In this document: in pieces, positions 36,774 through 48,459 of the stretch
Layout: each line of letters starts with the position of its first letter
How positions within the stretch are numbered: position 1 is the first letter of the stretch
Origin: Hippophae tibetana
Lineage: Eukaryota; Streptophyta; Magnoliopsida; Rosales; Elaeagnaceae
Length of the DNA: 64,000 nucleotides
NCBI GenBank assembly: GCA_037013495.1
Contig: CM072807.1
Location: 1,190,501-1,254,500, forward strand
Direction: 5' to 3'
The notes under the pieces: model-generated
Seen by the model: only the letters and a program-made list of their open reading frames with translations
Told to the model about the DNA's origin: nothing
Databases searched by the model: none
Position numbers and translations under genes: made by a program

Positions 36774-39539
36774 TTACAATATAGCCTTAACAAAAGCCAT
36801 CAATGAGTCAATATCCCTTTTTTCTGAGGGATACTTAATTGCCTGAGCTGAGTGCTTTGGGAAGAACAGGATAGTGGGAAAGCTTCTCATCTGTAGTTCT
36901 TTCTGAGCAAACTCCTTCTGCTCTCCATCTGCTCTGAACTTCCCAACCTTTACGCCACTACCAGCTAACTTGTCCGCCAATTCAACATATGATCCCTCCA
37001 TAGCCTGGCAGAAGGGGCACCATGGTGCATAGAGCACAACAAGCCATGGTTCTTTTCTATCATTTAACCCGGCCAAATTCTCAATACCGTTCCTGGTTAA
37101 TGTGACTACGTTCTTGGAGGTGAAAATGTCTGCAGCATCAGTGCTTGCAGCTCCATTTCCATTACCATTAAGTTGAGCCTTGTCATCCTTAATATTTCCT
37201 TTGTGGAGACCACACTCTTTGGCCTTGGCATCCTCCCACCACCATCTTCCTTCTCTCTCATGTTGTCCGGGAAGCACAGGCCTCGTGCATGGTTCACAAC
37301 CAATTGAAATATATCCTTGGGAATGCAATGAATTCACCGGCACATTCATGGCACGAAGGAAGTTCCATACGTCATGTCCTTCAACATTTGCCACAGGGTT
37401 CCACTTCACAAGACTGCCACTTCCACCATCCATACCCTCAAACACAGGGTCTACTTGGACAACAGGTATTTCAGACCTTGTGCCTGGAGATTGATCTTTC
37501 CTTTGACCAGTTATCCAAGCACGTAGCCCCTTCAGGGCTCTACGAAGGGGTCTCACTTTCCTCACACGGCAGCATTCCTGGTGCCCATCCTCATAAAATG
37601 AGAATAGCCCCTTGCTCCTCACTAATCCCTGAACTTCAACAGCATCAGGAAACATGTATTCAATGCGTATGCCATAAGTCTTTTCAACTGTGTCAAAATA
37701 TTGATATGTTTCCGGATTAAGTCTCCCAGTATCAAGACTGAATACCCGAAAAGGTCGACCTGTCAACCGGGCATACTCTATCAAAACAACATCTTCAGCT
37801 CCACTGGCGAAAATAAATGATTGTTAATAAGAAGAAAGATACAGGCGAGTCCAAGAAAATCATCTATTTTTAGCTGTAAATATAAAAAATCTAGAATTTT
37901 CTGTTGAGACAAATAAAACATGATTCCCATGCTTCATTTAGAATAGACTTCAGAAAAATAATTTCATAACCTTAGGCTCCACAATAATCAAGGTAAACCA
38001 AATTAAAAGTTGACGGATGTTATTTATCTTAACTTAAGGTTTATATACCAATAGAGATAGATCTTCATTAAATTATGTAAAGAACTATAAAACACAAATC
38101 TAATAATTGCAAATGGGGACACCATCACAGTTACTAGACATCAAACCCAGTTGGATACATCAAAACTTGATAAAGTATTGGCTGAGTGGTTGTAACTTTG
38201 TGACATCCAAGTGACATTAAATTTTTCTAAGGCATATAAATTTAAGATTATGGTGATGCAGTATGTATATAAATTGTGTAATGTAAATCTAAAAAGAAAA
38301 AGATGAGTAGCGATATTATTAAAATGAAAATTATTATTGTTATAAAAATAATTGATTAATAAAAACTTTATTCAATAATATTAACAATAATTAATATTAA
38401 AAATAAAGTAACAATTAAAAAAAGATAAATTATTGCATTATAAAATATTAGAAAGAAAAAAAGTACTTTCCATTTAAGCTTTATATAAAAAGCAATTATT
38501 ACTCAAGTGATGTTATATTCCCATTAGGAGGGAATATTCTATATACCAGTGGCTACCCAACAGCTGCCATTGACCAAAACAAATTTATTAACAAGTCCCT
38601 ATCTGATTCAAGAAGAACAAGTACGATTACGAATTAACAACCAAAGTTCCCAATTGTTTCATCAAAATAAAACGATAGAGAATGACTACCTGAAAGCAAT
38701 TGCGATATCATCGCCAAATTTTTCAAGGGCTTTGTCCATAATCTCAAGAGGGGAAGCATTTGCTAGGTCCTTAGCCAACTCTTCATAATCCTCAGCCTCT
38801 ATTACATTCTCTTGTTCATTAACCTCTATAAAAGTTAAAAAATTCGTCAATATTACAAATCTTTGAACCCTAAAATTACATTTCATTGCAATCAAATCAC
38901 AACCCCAAACTTAGGAAGCAATGATCTTTACCAGGAGCAACGATAGTTGCTGCAAGAGGAACGATGGAACCGTTCCGTTTTGGCTCAGCATTTAAGACCT
39001 TCACTGCACACCTTCTTTCAGAAAGATTCAGAGCTGGTGATTGACCCTGGGTTCGATCCAGTAGCCGAATAGCACCAAACTGTGGAACTGCAAATTAGCA
39101 TAATTTAACCAAAAAAAACCGTTAATTCAACATAATTGAAAAAAATCTCTTCATATGTTGAGTTCAAATTGAGTGAAAATTCCAATTAAATCAGAACATC
39201 AAAAATATGAATTCAGCTTCATTCCTTAAAAAATTAAAGGATGAAAAAAACAAGGGATTCAAAGATTAAGACAACTCATCTCTTCCTTTTAAGATAGAAT
39301 AAAAACTGAAAAAACAGAAACCCATATTGACCATAAAAAAAACCGAATTCCTTAAAACCCATAATTCTAAATTTTCATCATTGCATATCTTTCTAAGAAA
39401 CCAAAAAAAACAAACCAAAACCACTAAAACTCAAAAACAAAAGCAAAAAAGTACCTCTGTTGAGCTCAGAGGAGGAACTAGAGAAAGAGAAATCACGGCC
39501 AGAAATTGCAGAGGATGAAGAAGTAACAGCAAGAGCCAT
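36774..39539 (-). CDS. APR: 5'-adenylylsulfate reductase, plastidic (APR)
   Basis: Four exons join into 468 aa: 39455-39539, 38932-39087, 38690-38825 and 36774-37803. APR reduces APS to sulfite with glutathione electrons, the control step of plastid sulfate assimilation. The Ser-rich N-terminus ([14 protein letters not shown]) fits a chloroplast transit peptide. The reductase domain shows [19 protein letters not shown] and the Fe-S cysteines in QECCRVRK (203, 204) and IGCEPC (295, 298). The catalytic Cys is in KECGLH (about 323). A Gly/Asn-rich linker leads to a thioredoxin-like domain with the redox pair WCPFC (378, 381), the glutaredoxin-type half that defines plant APR. All domains are intact and the length matches the family. 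Alternatives are unlikely; PAPS reductases lack the fused redox domain. Confidence 0.96.
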
Positions 39540-39614
39540 TAAAGTAAACGATTGAGATCTTCTCTAACCTTTTTTTATTTCTTAAGGTTATTCCCTCTGT
39601 TTTTTCTTCTCTCT

Positions 39615-39622
39615 TATTTATA
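39615..39622 (-). promoter_or_regulatory. TATA box of the APS reductase gene
   Basis: TATAAATA on the minus strand, about 75 nt above the APR start codon, within a pyrimidine-rich leader region. The position implies transcription start near 39585-39590. Confidence 0.55.
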
Positions 39623-39629
39623 TTAAGGT

Positions 39630-40740
39630 TTTGACCTGTGTTCATTGTTGCTTCAAGAAGAGGAGATAAATAAAGAACCTAAGAGAGGAGCGGTATTCCC
39701 GGTTAATTGAATCTAGACTCTATTTCGTACTATAAATGAAGGTTGCTCAATTTCTTACGTGTCAGCAAGTTATAGGTTGCAGTTCAATTTAATTTCAACT
39801 CTTTGGTCATGTGATCTAGCCCGACGCAGCCACGACCCTTTTCCCTTCTCGTTCAATTTTTTTTCAGATTCTCGGAGTCTTTTCAAATAAAGTATTTTTT
39901 AAAGAAAATTAGTACTTAATTTTAATAAAGGATATATTTCTATTTATGCGGTACACATATTTATTTGAATTTATGCCTTGCAAGAATAAATTTATTATAT
40001 CAGACGACAATACACAAATTGCATGAATGATTTTGTTCTTCATCGTTTTCACATTAGAGTTGTTCAAATTGGGGCCTTTGGTTCTTTGACGATACGTACG
40101 TTCATCTAAAAAAGTTGGAGGGCATCAACAAATGGTCCAAATTGTCAGCTTTCTTTCGGCCATAAGGCATAACATGAAGGACAAAACGTCAAAATTATGT
40201 GAGTTAATTGTATTAATTATATTATATTAATATATTAATAATGTAGGTCCTATTTACGTGTGACCGAAAGAAAATAAAAAATGTAGTTAAAGTTCAATTA
40301 ATTATATTTAAAAAAAATAAAAAAAAATAAATACAACCCTATTAACTACATTTGGATAAAATAAAAAAAATTAGATGTAACCCATTAATATTATTTTACT
40401 TTAATAGTTACAATTTTACCTATAATTTCATTTGATGAAAAATAGTACGGTGTGTTTGATGGAGTGAGAAGTCATATTTAAAAAAAAAATATTTGGAATA
40501 TTTTTTTTGAAAGAAGAATTACAAAATAGTGAGTTTGAAAAAAACTTATGTGTCACTATTTTATGTTTATATCAATTTGTTGTACTATCTCTCACTTTTT
40601 ACTCATTAATTTTATTAGTAAAAGAAATATTTTTCAAAGTTATCTCGTATACGTATCTCAAATTAAAGGATAAAACACGTTAAATTGTCAACGTTATATT
40701 TTACTCTGTTGAATTTATTTTATTTTTAACCGTTGTATCC
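39630..40740. other. Spacer between APR promoter and copia fragment
   Basis: It contains the upstream region of APR. Further right there is AT-rich DNA that may include the decayed 5' LTR of the copia element (its primer site is at 40748). I could not define LTR ends. No gene is seen. Confidence 0.45.
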
Positions 40741-40747
40741 TAATATT

Positions 40748-40759
40748 TGGTGTCAAAGC
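40748..40759 (+). other. Primer-binding site of the copia element (tRNA-iMet type)
   Basis: TGGTGTCAAAGC matches the common plant copia primer site TGGTATCAGAGC at 10 of 12 positions, and sits upstream of the gag traces in the correct orientation. This implies that the 5' LTR lay immediately to the left. Confidence 0.65.
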
Positions 40760-42715
40760 TAATCTAGTAAAATTCTTAGTATGCTCTATAGCTGTAACTT
40801 AAACTAATATGTCACATCAGAAATTTTTTTATTAGATCTAGGAGTATTTATTTGTAGAAAAAGAAACACAACGGAAAAAATGTGAAGCTAGAAGGTAGAT
40901 ATTGAGAAATCTAATAGCAATATTAATTTCTCTTTACGTCAAAAGAGGATAAAAAATATTATCATTCAACAAAACATCCATGAGTTGTTGTTGAGGAAAG
41001 AAAAGAAGACAACAACTATCACCGAGGAATAGTGAGAAAAAATAAATGAGATTGCAACCAGTACAATCTGTCTAATCTTTCAAACAGTGTCTTACAAAAC
41101 ATTGAATCAAAAAATTTCAAGACTGTAAAAGAAACATGGGAAACTCTAGAAAACTTGTACATGTCAAAGAACCTTGCCAATAAATTTTATTTATGAAAAG
41201 AGCTATATCAGATGAGGAAGGAAGATAATGTGAGCATAATGCAGCACGTTAACGATTTCAACAATAAGCTTTCTCACTTAGCAATATTTAATGTGAGTTT
41301 CGACAATGAAGAGAAAGTTATGATGTTGCTGACATCACTACCCTCACTATATAATCATCTCACAAGACTTATGCGAAAGACAAAATGGAGTTTGAAGTTA
41401 TTGTAAAAGCATTGTTATCATATAAGAAATAGAACATAGAGAGAGATTCAGAAGCACAAGCCCTTATCACAGAGTACTAAGGAAGAAGACAATATAGAGA
41501 ATAGAAACCCACAAGCAATAGTAGAGGAAAATCAAACAAATATGCCCATGTTGAATGCCATCACTGTAAGAGGAATGGTCACATCAAGAATTTTTGTCGG
41601 ATGTTCAAGAAGGAATAAGAAAAAAAACAAAGATAAAGTAGTGAAGAAAGATAACAACAATGATGATGAGCAAGCAAATATCATAGACGAGTTCAATATC
41701 ATTTATAATGAAGATTTTTTCAATCTTGCGTCACACGAGACCAACTGGGTCATTGATAGTGGTGCTATAATTTACGCTACATCGCATAGAGAATTTTTAT
41801 CATTATACACACCTAGAAGTTTTGGTGTTCTTAAAATGGGAAATGAAGTCCTATCAAAGGTTATTGGTAGAAGAGATTTTTGTTTGGAAATAGATAATGG
41901 AACTAGAATATTTTTGAAGGATGTTAGGCATATTTCATATATACACTTGAATTTGATCTCTATACGCAAACTTGCAAATGAAGGATATTGTAGCTCTTTC
42001 ATTTATGATAAATGGAAACTTACAAAAGGATCCTTAGTAGTGGATAAAGGTGAAAAACATAAAACTTTATATATAATGCAAGCCAAGCTTTTCATTAACA
42101 CAATAAATGTCATGGAGAAAGACAATATAGCTAAACTATGGCATAAGAGACTTAATCATATGAGTGAAAAAGGTATGACAAATCTAGCTAGGAAGAAGAT
42201 ATTGCTCAGAATTGATGAAGTACATTTGGAGAAATGCGTTGATTGTCTAGCAAGAAAGCAAAACAGAGTTACTTTCAAGAGTTTCCCTCCTTCCAAGATG
42301 AATAATATGTTAGATCTAATTCATTCAAATTTGTGTGAACCAATGCCAAAGTCACTTGATGGTGATCAATACTTTATGACTTTCATTGATAATCATTCAA
42401 GGAAGACATGAGTATATATTTTGAAGACAAAGGATCAAATACAAGATCTCTTCAAAGAATTTCATGCCTTAGTTGAGAGACAAACTAGGAATAAGTTGAA
42501 ATGCATTCGAACAGACAATGGTAGAGAATACACGAAATCTTTTCATTCTTATTGCAAAAAGTATAGTATTCGACATCAGATGACACCTCCAAAGACACCG
42601 TAGTTGGATGGCTTAGCTGAGAGGATGAACATAACTTTAATGGAGAGAGTCAGATGTCTACTCTCACATGCAAAGTTGCCTAAAATTTTCTAGGATGAAG
42701 GCATACTCATGATGA
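40748..42715 (+). mobile_element. Ty1/copia retrotransposon, 5' half, decayed
   Basis: The order is primer site, gag, protease, integrase. Gag traces run from TVKETWETLENLY through KEDNVSIMQHVNDFNNKL, then an intact zinc knuckle C-H-H-C (CHHCKRNGHIKNFC, 41.55 kb, in another frame). Protease has WVIDSGA (41.75 kb). The pre-integrase zinc finger is LWHKRLNHM...CVDC (42.14-42.25 kb). Integrase keeps DLIHSNLC, TDNGREY and AERMN-TLMERVR, including the D-D-E residues. Stops at 42409 and 42601 and frameshifts kill it. It ends near 42.71 kb, before reverse transcriptase; no 3' LTR follows. It is therefore a truncated insertion between APR and the glyoxalase gene. Confidence 0.88.
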
Positions 42716-42719
42716 ACAA

Positions 42720-43950
42720 GTGTAGTACAAGTGAAATAGTGAAAGTGTAGTAGTGAAATAAATATAACTTAACATTGGTCATTTGAAGTAAAAAAGAAGA
42801 AGTTAAAGGATTTCAGCTCCTAATTTTAAGAATGGTTTCTCGTTGGTCATTAAGAAGGGAGAAATTTTTTTTTTTTAAAAAATAAGTTATGATGTGATAT
42901 TTTAAATTAATATAATATTTTTTAAAAAATTATCAATATTTCATAATTAATTTTAAAAATAAATACTATAATTATAAATAATTATATTTTAAAAATAATA
43001 AATAACTCTTCAAGTGGAGTCGTTTCCGCAACAGTTTAAATATAAGGATTGTTTTTCTTTTGCTATATAGTTTAACTATAAGGATTAAAAAGCAAATTAT
43101 TATCCACAAATGCATATCGCCCTTAAAGAAGGCCAGGAACAAAACTCACCCAGCCACCCATTTATAAATTGTTTTTTTCTTTTTAGTGAACGTGGCTTAA
43201 GACGATTTAGCCACGTACCATTTAGCGTGTCCGAAGAACAATATAGAAAATAAATATATATATTTTTAAAATTTATAACTATAAAAATAATATTAATATA
43301 TATATTATATATCTTTATTATTTAAAAAAATCAATATATTATTTTATTTTAAACGCGATTTAATTTAATATTTTGTAAAGAGAGTCATTCAAATTAAATT
43401 GTAATTATTTATATTTATTTAATATTAAAAATTATTCAATTAAATCCTATCGATATTATTTTTATTGTTATAAATTTAATGATGTTATTTTTTTATAATT
43501 CTTAAAAATAATTGATAGCATTATTTAACTACTCAATACTAACTACATGTTATATATCAATTTTTTTTTAATAATTTTCCAAAACTTAGTTACGTTGATT
43601 TTATATTCATATTGTGTTTTTTTTACTATTATTATATAGCATTATTTTAATTAATATAAAAAATATTTAATAATATTATTAAATTACTCTTTATCACTTA
43701 TATTTTAAATATCTAATAATAATTTAATTCATCATTAAATTTATATACGTTGGTTCTTACTTAAATCATGATTTTATTCCTATCTCATTTTTTTTTAATT
43801 TTATCTAACTTTAAATATAACTCTAATATAAATTTGTATTATATTTGGACTCCATTTTTTTAATATTTAAAAGTACTCCCTATCGAATATAATATTTAAA
43901 ATTACGCTAATCGTTCAGAGGTTTGTTCTAGGGCATGCTGATCATTTGAT
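42720..43950. other. AT-rich upstream region of the glyoxalase gene
   Basis: No gene seen. It holds an inverted pair of ACGTGGC motifs (43190-43216), listed separately, and otherwise long A/T runs. Confidence 0.5.
43190..43216. promoter_or_regulatory. Inverted pair of ABRE-type ACGTGGC motifs
   Basis: ACGTGGCTTAA (43190-43200) and TTTAGCCACGT (43206-43216) form a near-perfect inverted repeat with a 5-bp spacer. Each arm has ACGTGGC, the core of abscisic-acid response elements bound by bZIP factors. It lies about 750 bp above the likely 5' leader of glyoxalase I, a stress-induced enzyme. A role is inferred only. Confidence 0.4.
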
Positions 43951-43959
43951 CATACTTAT

Positions 43960-43981
43960 TCTCTCTCTCTCTCTCTCTCTC
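43960..43981. repeat. (CT)n tract in the likely 5' leader of glyoxalase I
   Basis: About 11 CT units lie 540 bp above the ATG. Such CT tracts are common in plant 5' leaders. The stretch between it and the ATG (AATTACAG|GTCTTTG at about 44028, later tctggatgtag just before the ATG) suggests an intron in the 5' untranslated region. Confidence 0.6.
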
Positions 43982-44522
43982 GTGAAGCTCTCCCTCTCTG
44001 CTCAAGCTTTTGGTTTGAATTACAGGTCTTTGTTAATTTGATGATGAGATTAGCTTGTTGATGTAATCTGTTTCATCTCGATTAGGCTTGAAATTCATCA
44101 TTTCATTTATTTATTTATCTTAACTTTCAGAGTCTGATTCGCCGTGTTATCTTTTGGTTTTCCTATGGTTCGGATTAGTATTTTTGGCTTATAATTTATA
44201 CCATTGTTAAATTTGTTAAATTGATGATAACTAGATGTCTTTACTCATCTGTTCAAAGAAGCATTTGTATAAACTCACTTTGCAGAGTTTTTCAATCCTA
44301 CCAACCGTGTTTTGATCTCAAAAGATTTTTGCTTTTTTATTCCCGCATGTGGAAATACACATTTAGTTACAGAATGGTATAAACTAGCTCGTGTGCAATT
44401 ATGAAATTGAAATGATAAAGGGCATTGATTGAATTCTCTGTATCTGATTGCTGACTCAATATAATGACATGAATTATTGACTTATATCTGGATGTAGAGC
44501 TGAATAGGTGTATTGATTCATT

Positions 44523-46691
44523 ATGGCTTCTGCTGCTGCTTCTAACGCTGAGGTGTTGGAATGGCCAAAGAAAGATAAGCGCCGATTCCTTCATGTTGTC
44601 TATCGTGTGGGAGATCTAGATCGTACCATCAAGTAAGCTGCTTTTACCATTTGGTGTATTTGAAAAGTTATGACATATGATGCTTTGGTTTTTCTCATTT
44701 CTTTTTACACTATTAGGTTTTATACTGAAGCTCTTGGCATGAAGTTATTGAGGAAAAGAGATGTCCCAGAAGAAAAATACTCTAATGCCTTTCTTGGGTT
44801 TGGTCCTGAAGAATCTCACTTTGTTGTGGAGCTGACATACAGTAAGATCCTCCTCTCTCGTCCTGAAGTTTGTCACATTTCATATTCAACTTTTAAAATT
44901 TGTGATGGACTCACTAATCAGTTACACTTTCATTTTATGGTTTTGTAATATTTGTAAAATGAAATTGTAAAAGGTTTCCATTCTGATTGGCTTCTAATGA
45001 TCTTCCAATATGACTCGATTGAGCCCTTTTCACGTTAAAACTCATTTAAAGTTTGACCTAAGTTATTGGTATGAATTTCGAGTAATTTCATTCTGGTTTC
45101 AGATTATGGAGTGACTTCATATGATATTGGGACTGGTTTTGGACATTTTGCTATTGCAACTCCAGATGTAAGTCTCCTTTTACTTCTTGAGACATCTAAG
45201 TTCTTGGTTTGCCATAATGATTTAATAAATTATGATTGCTAGGTTTACAAACTTGTTGAAGATGTTCGGGCTAAGGGTGGAAATGTCACTAGGGAGCCCG
45301 GCCCTGTTAAGGGAGGATCTACTGTGATTGCCTTTGTGAAAGATCCTGACGGTTACACTTTTGAGCTTATTCAACGAGAATCAACTCCTGAGCCACTTTG
45401 TCAAGTAATGCTTCGTGTTGGTGATCTGGAGCGTGCTATCAAGTTCTATGAAAAGGTACAGTAATGAGCTGTTGTGATGTTTAACGTCCCTTTTTTTCCT
45501 TCAGTATTTTCCAGACGTATTTTAATTGCAACTTCTGTGGTGAGTATTATTAGCAAAGAATTCAAGTTGGAGTTTGTTTAGTTGGACCGGTTGCAAATCT
45601 ATATTATATGTACTTTTTTGGCTTTGCCATAATCTGCTAGCAATGGCCTATTAATCAACCGTTTTTTGTTCATGCAAATATGTAATACATATATGGTCAA
45701 GTAAATTTGATGACTTTATTGAGAAAGATTACATTTTTGCGGACGAATATTCTACATATATGTATTTTCTTTTATGAATATTTTACAGAATTTCTCGTTT
45801 TGGCAAAGACCAAGTACTGACCAGCCTCTTGGCTACCCTTCTTTGTACAGGCACTGGGGATGAGGGTGGTAAAGAAAACTGACAGGCCTGAGCAGAAGGT
45901 TAATTATACCAAACATTTTGTTAATCATTCTGATAATTCAATTTATGATATGTTGAAACTCATTTCCTTGCACCATTTTTCCCATGTTCTTTACAGTACA
46001 CAATTGCCATGTTGGGCTATGATGAAGAGAAGAAGACAACCGTTCTGGAGTTAACTTATAATTATGGTGTTACAGAATACACCAAAGGAAATGCATATGC
46101 ACAGGTATGCTATACCATATCCAACACATATATATACATACATATTCCCTTTTCCCTCAATAATTACCTAGTCCCAACCATCGTCAAATGGCAGATTGCA
46201 ATTGGTACTGATGATGTATATAAAAGTGCTGAAGTTGTTAACTTGGTAACCCAAGAGCTGGGAGGAAAGATAACCCGCCAAGCTGGACCACTTCCTGGAA
46301 TCAGCACCAAGATTACATCTTTCCTGGATCCAGATGGCTGGAAAACAGTAAGTCCCCCTTCGCCTGCATGGCTAATACACCCAAACTCGCACACTCTCAC
46401 ACTCACGCTGTCGTATTGATTGGATATGGACCTCCCACAGGGAAGTCTTCACCTATTAATACTCACTTGTCTCTTGGGGACCCTGGAAAAGTTCATTTTA
46501 TACTGCTGGAGTTGAACTTCGTAACCATTTATGGGCTGCTTCTTGTCATTCATCTCTTTCACTTAAGAACGTCTTTTTCTCTCAAAAGATACTGCTCTCA
46601 TTTATTGTCAACTAATGCTGTGGATTTTTATTTATTTATCTGCTTGTAGGTACTGGTTGACAATGAAGACTTTCTCAAGGAACTGAAATAA
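44523..46691 (+). CDS. GLO1: Lactoylglutathione lyase (glyoxalase I), two-domain
   Basis: Eight coding exons join into 287 aa: 44523-44632, 44717-44841, 45103-45167, 45243-45455, 45851-45898, 45997-46104, 46195-46347 and 46650-46691. The enzyme isomerises the hemithioacetal of methylglyoxal and glutathione to S-lactoylglutathione. Two tandem glyoxalase folds are visible: [20 protein letters not shown]...[10 protein letters not shown]...[11 protein letters not shown]...FGHFAIA...[12 protein letters not shown], and [20 protein letters not shown]...[10 protein letters not shown]...[10 protein letters not shown]...[10 protein letters not shown]. These are the family signatures. The protein starts [20 protein letters not shown] without an obvious transit peptide, so it is probably cytosolic. 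The length fits plant enzymes of about 285-295 aa. All junctions are GT-AG and no frame break is seen. An intron in the 5' untranslated region is likely. Confidence 0.96.
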
Positions 46692-46751
46692 GGAAAAACC
46701 TAAAGTGCCCTATGCAAAAGATATATTAGTTGTCAAGCACTGAGTATTAAT

Positions 46752-46757
46752 AATAAA
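46752..46757 (+). terminator. Polyadenylation signal of glyoxalase I
   Basis: AATAAA 60 nt past the stop codon, followed by GT-rich sequence. Confidence 0.5.
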
Positions 46758-46869
46758 ATGCCCAGTATGTGTAGCAATCAGTACACAGAGTAATATGACA
46801 GACGTTATGGCCTTCTGTTTGCTTAAAAATTTCAATACAAGGAGTGGAGTTTGTGTTATTGCACCAATA

Positions 46870-47600
46870 CATATTTATCTGTCTCTTTCATTTGGACTTA
46901 TAATTCCTCGTTGATTGTTGCTTGTTGTTTGGATCTTACCTAATTTTATGTTCTGTAGTCTCTATTTCTGGCTTGGGTTGAATAATGATGGATCGGCTTT
47001 ACTAGTCTTAGTTTAGATTCTAATTCAGAATAAGATGTCATATTTACATGTCCTGTTTTGAAAGGAACAAGATGTCATCGATGCAAAGTTTCAATGTAGG
47101 ATTTCATTTAATAAAGAAAAAAAGTATTAAGACGGGAATAGTACGGTGGGAACAAGATGACAATAAGAAAAAACTAGTTAGTTGAAGCACAATCCATAAC
47201 CACAATAAGCTAGCTTCTACCTTCTGTTACTATAAAAGAATGACCCTCAAACTAAGGATGGCATTAGGTTCGTGCCGATCCTAGTGTATTTGTTGGGTCA
47301 AACTGTCTTCCCTAGCTCCAACCGTTCTCATTTGAACCAAAAAAGATGAAGAATAGAGTTTTACCTAATATTTTCTACTCCTACTATGGAAGCTTCTCAT
47401 TCAAGGGAATTCTTTCTAGTCTCAGCCTTCAGAATTTGTGTATTTAAAGCATGATTTTGACCACAAACATGATCGAGTCCAGAGTACCATCTTTTTTTCA
47501 AGGAATAGTGTCTATTTGATAGCAAGCAAGTACATGAGTAAAACTTGCAGAATGGGTGAAGTCGAGTCTTTTAATCACCGTTATAAAAATACTTGATTCA
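46870..47600. other. Spacer between glyoxalase I and the ADT fragment
   Basis: No gene seen. The sequence is less AT-rich than the deserts but has no open frame with a motif. Confidence 0.5.
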
Positions 47601-47609
47601 AAACTCGAC

Positions 47610-48459
47610 AAAGTAATCTGCATATGTTCCAAAGCATATTGAACTCGGAATTCTGCCATGGAGGCTTCAAAATCAACGTAAAAGAGAGTTGAAATACCTG
47701 TGCTAGCAAACTATTCAGTAATGCTAACTAAAATTTAACTTCATGTTTACATCCTGAGTTCTCTCATCTTAATGTACTACTACTACTACTATTATCATAT
47801 GGTCTGTTTGGTGATCGCTTTGTCTCGTATAGCACATGCACAAACTCACAAACGTATATCTCTAAAGTGAGTTATTTCTGAGGATCTACAATGGAAAATT
47901 TAATAGAAATTGTTTTAATAGAAGAAAAACAATCACGTATTGCTAACATAGAAATGTAGAGCAAGTGATACATATATAAAAGTATTGTTTGTTATTATTC
48001 TAATAGTTTAAGTTTTTGGGAGGATTTGTTTCCCAACAACTTTTAATATGATATTAGAATTTGAAATTTTGTGTTCAAATTAAGTATCTCTAATTGTTAA
48101 ATTGAAGTGTTTGACATTCCCAAGAACTTTTACTAGGATGTACCAAATAAAAATTGAAAGAGGAGCCAAAAAGAAATGTGAACGTTGAAAAAGATCATTA
48201 AGATCAATTTTACCTTTGTCAAATTGACATCTCTTAGAGCAAACACTGCTAGTGCTTTCATAAGTACCCCAAGGCCTTTCTCTAAAGTGAGAACAATGCT
48301 TGTCTAGATATTGTAACATAAGTAGATCTTCTGTATGTAGTAGGAGACGAGAAATTGTATCATGGAGGCACAGGGAAAAGAAATTACCTTGTATGGCTTG
48401 TCTATTCCTGCAATTATGGGTTCTCTCGCAAGGAAACTAGTAATATTATCACTATCATC
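47610..48459 (-). pseudogene. Orphan ACT-domain end of an arogenate/prephenate dehydratase gene
   Basis: Two consecutive exons with good GT-AG borders are intact. 48388-48459 encodes DDSDNITSFLAREPIIAG and ends KPYK; 48214-48303 encodes TSIVLTLEKGLGVL, then KALAVFALRDVNLTK. This is the junction between the dehydratase and ACT domains of plant arogenate dehydratase, which makes phenylalanine. Further along the strand LFYVDFEASMAEFRVQ at about 47620-47690 matches the C-terminus of the same family, but reads into unrelated sequence soon after. The middle exon (IESRPQ...) is at best a degenerate trace near 47.88 kb. The catalytic dehydratase domain is absent; the DNA right of 48.46 kb looks like non-coding leader sequence. 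It is most likely a truncated pseudogene. Confidence 0.75.

Noticed and set aside
37180..37720. Two plus-strand frames of 104 and 143 codons
   Set aside because: They are antisense shadows of the conserved APR exon 4.
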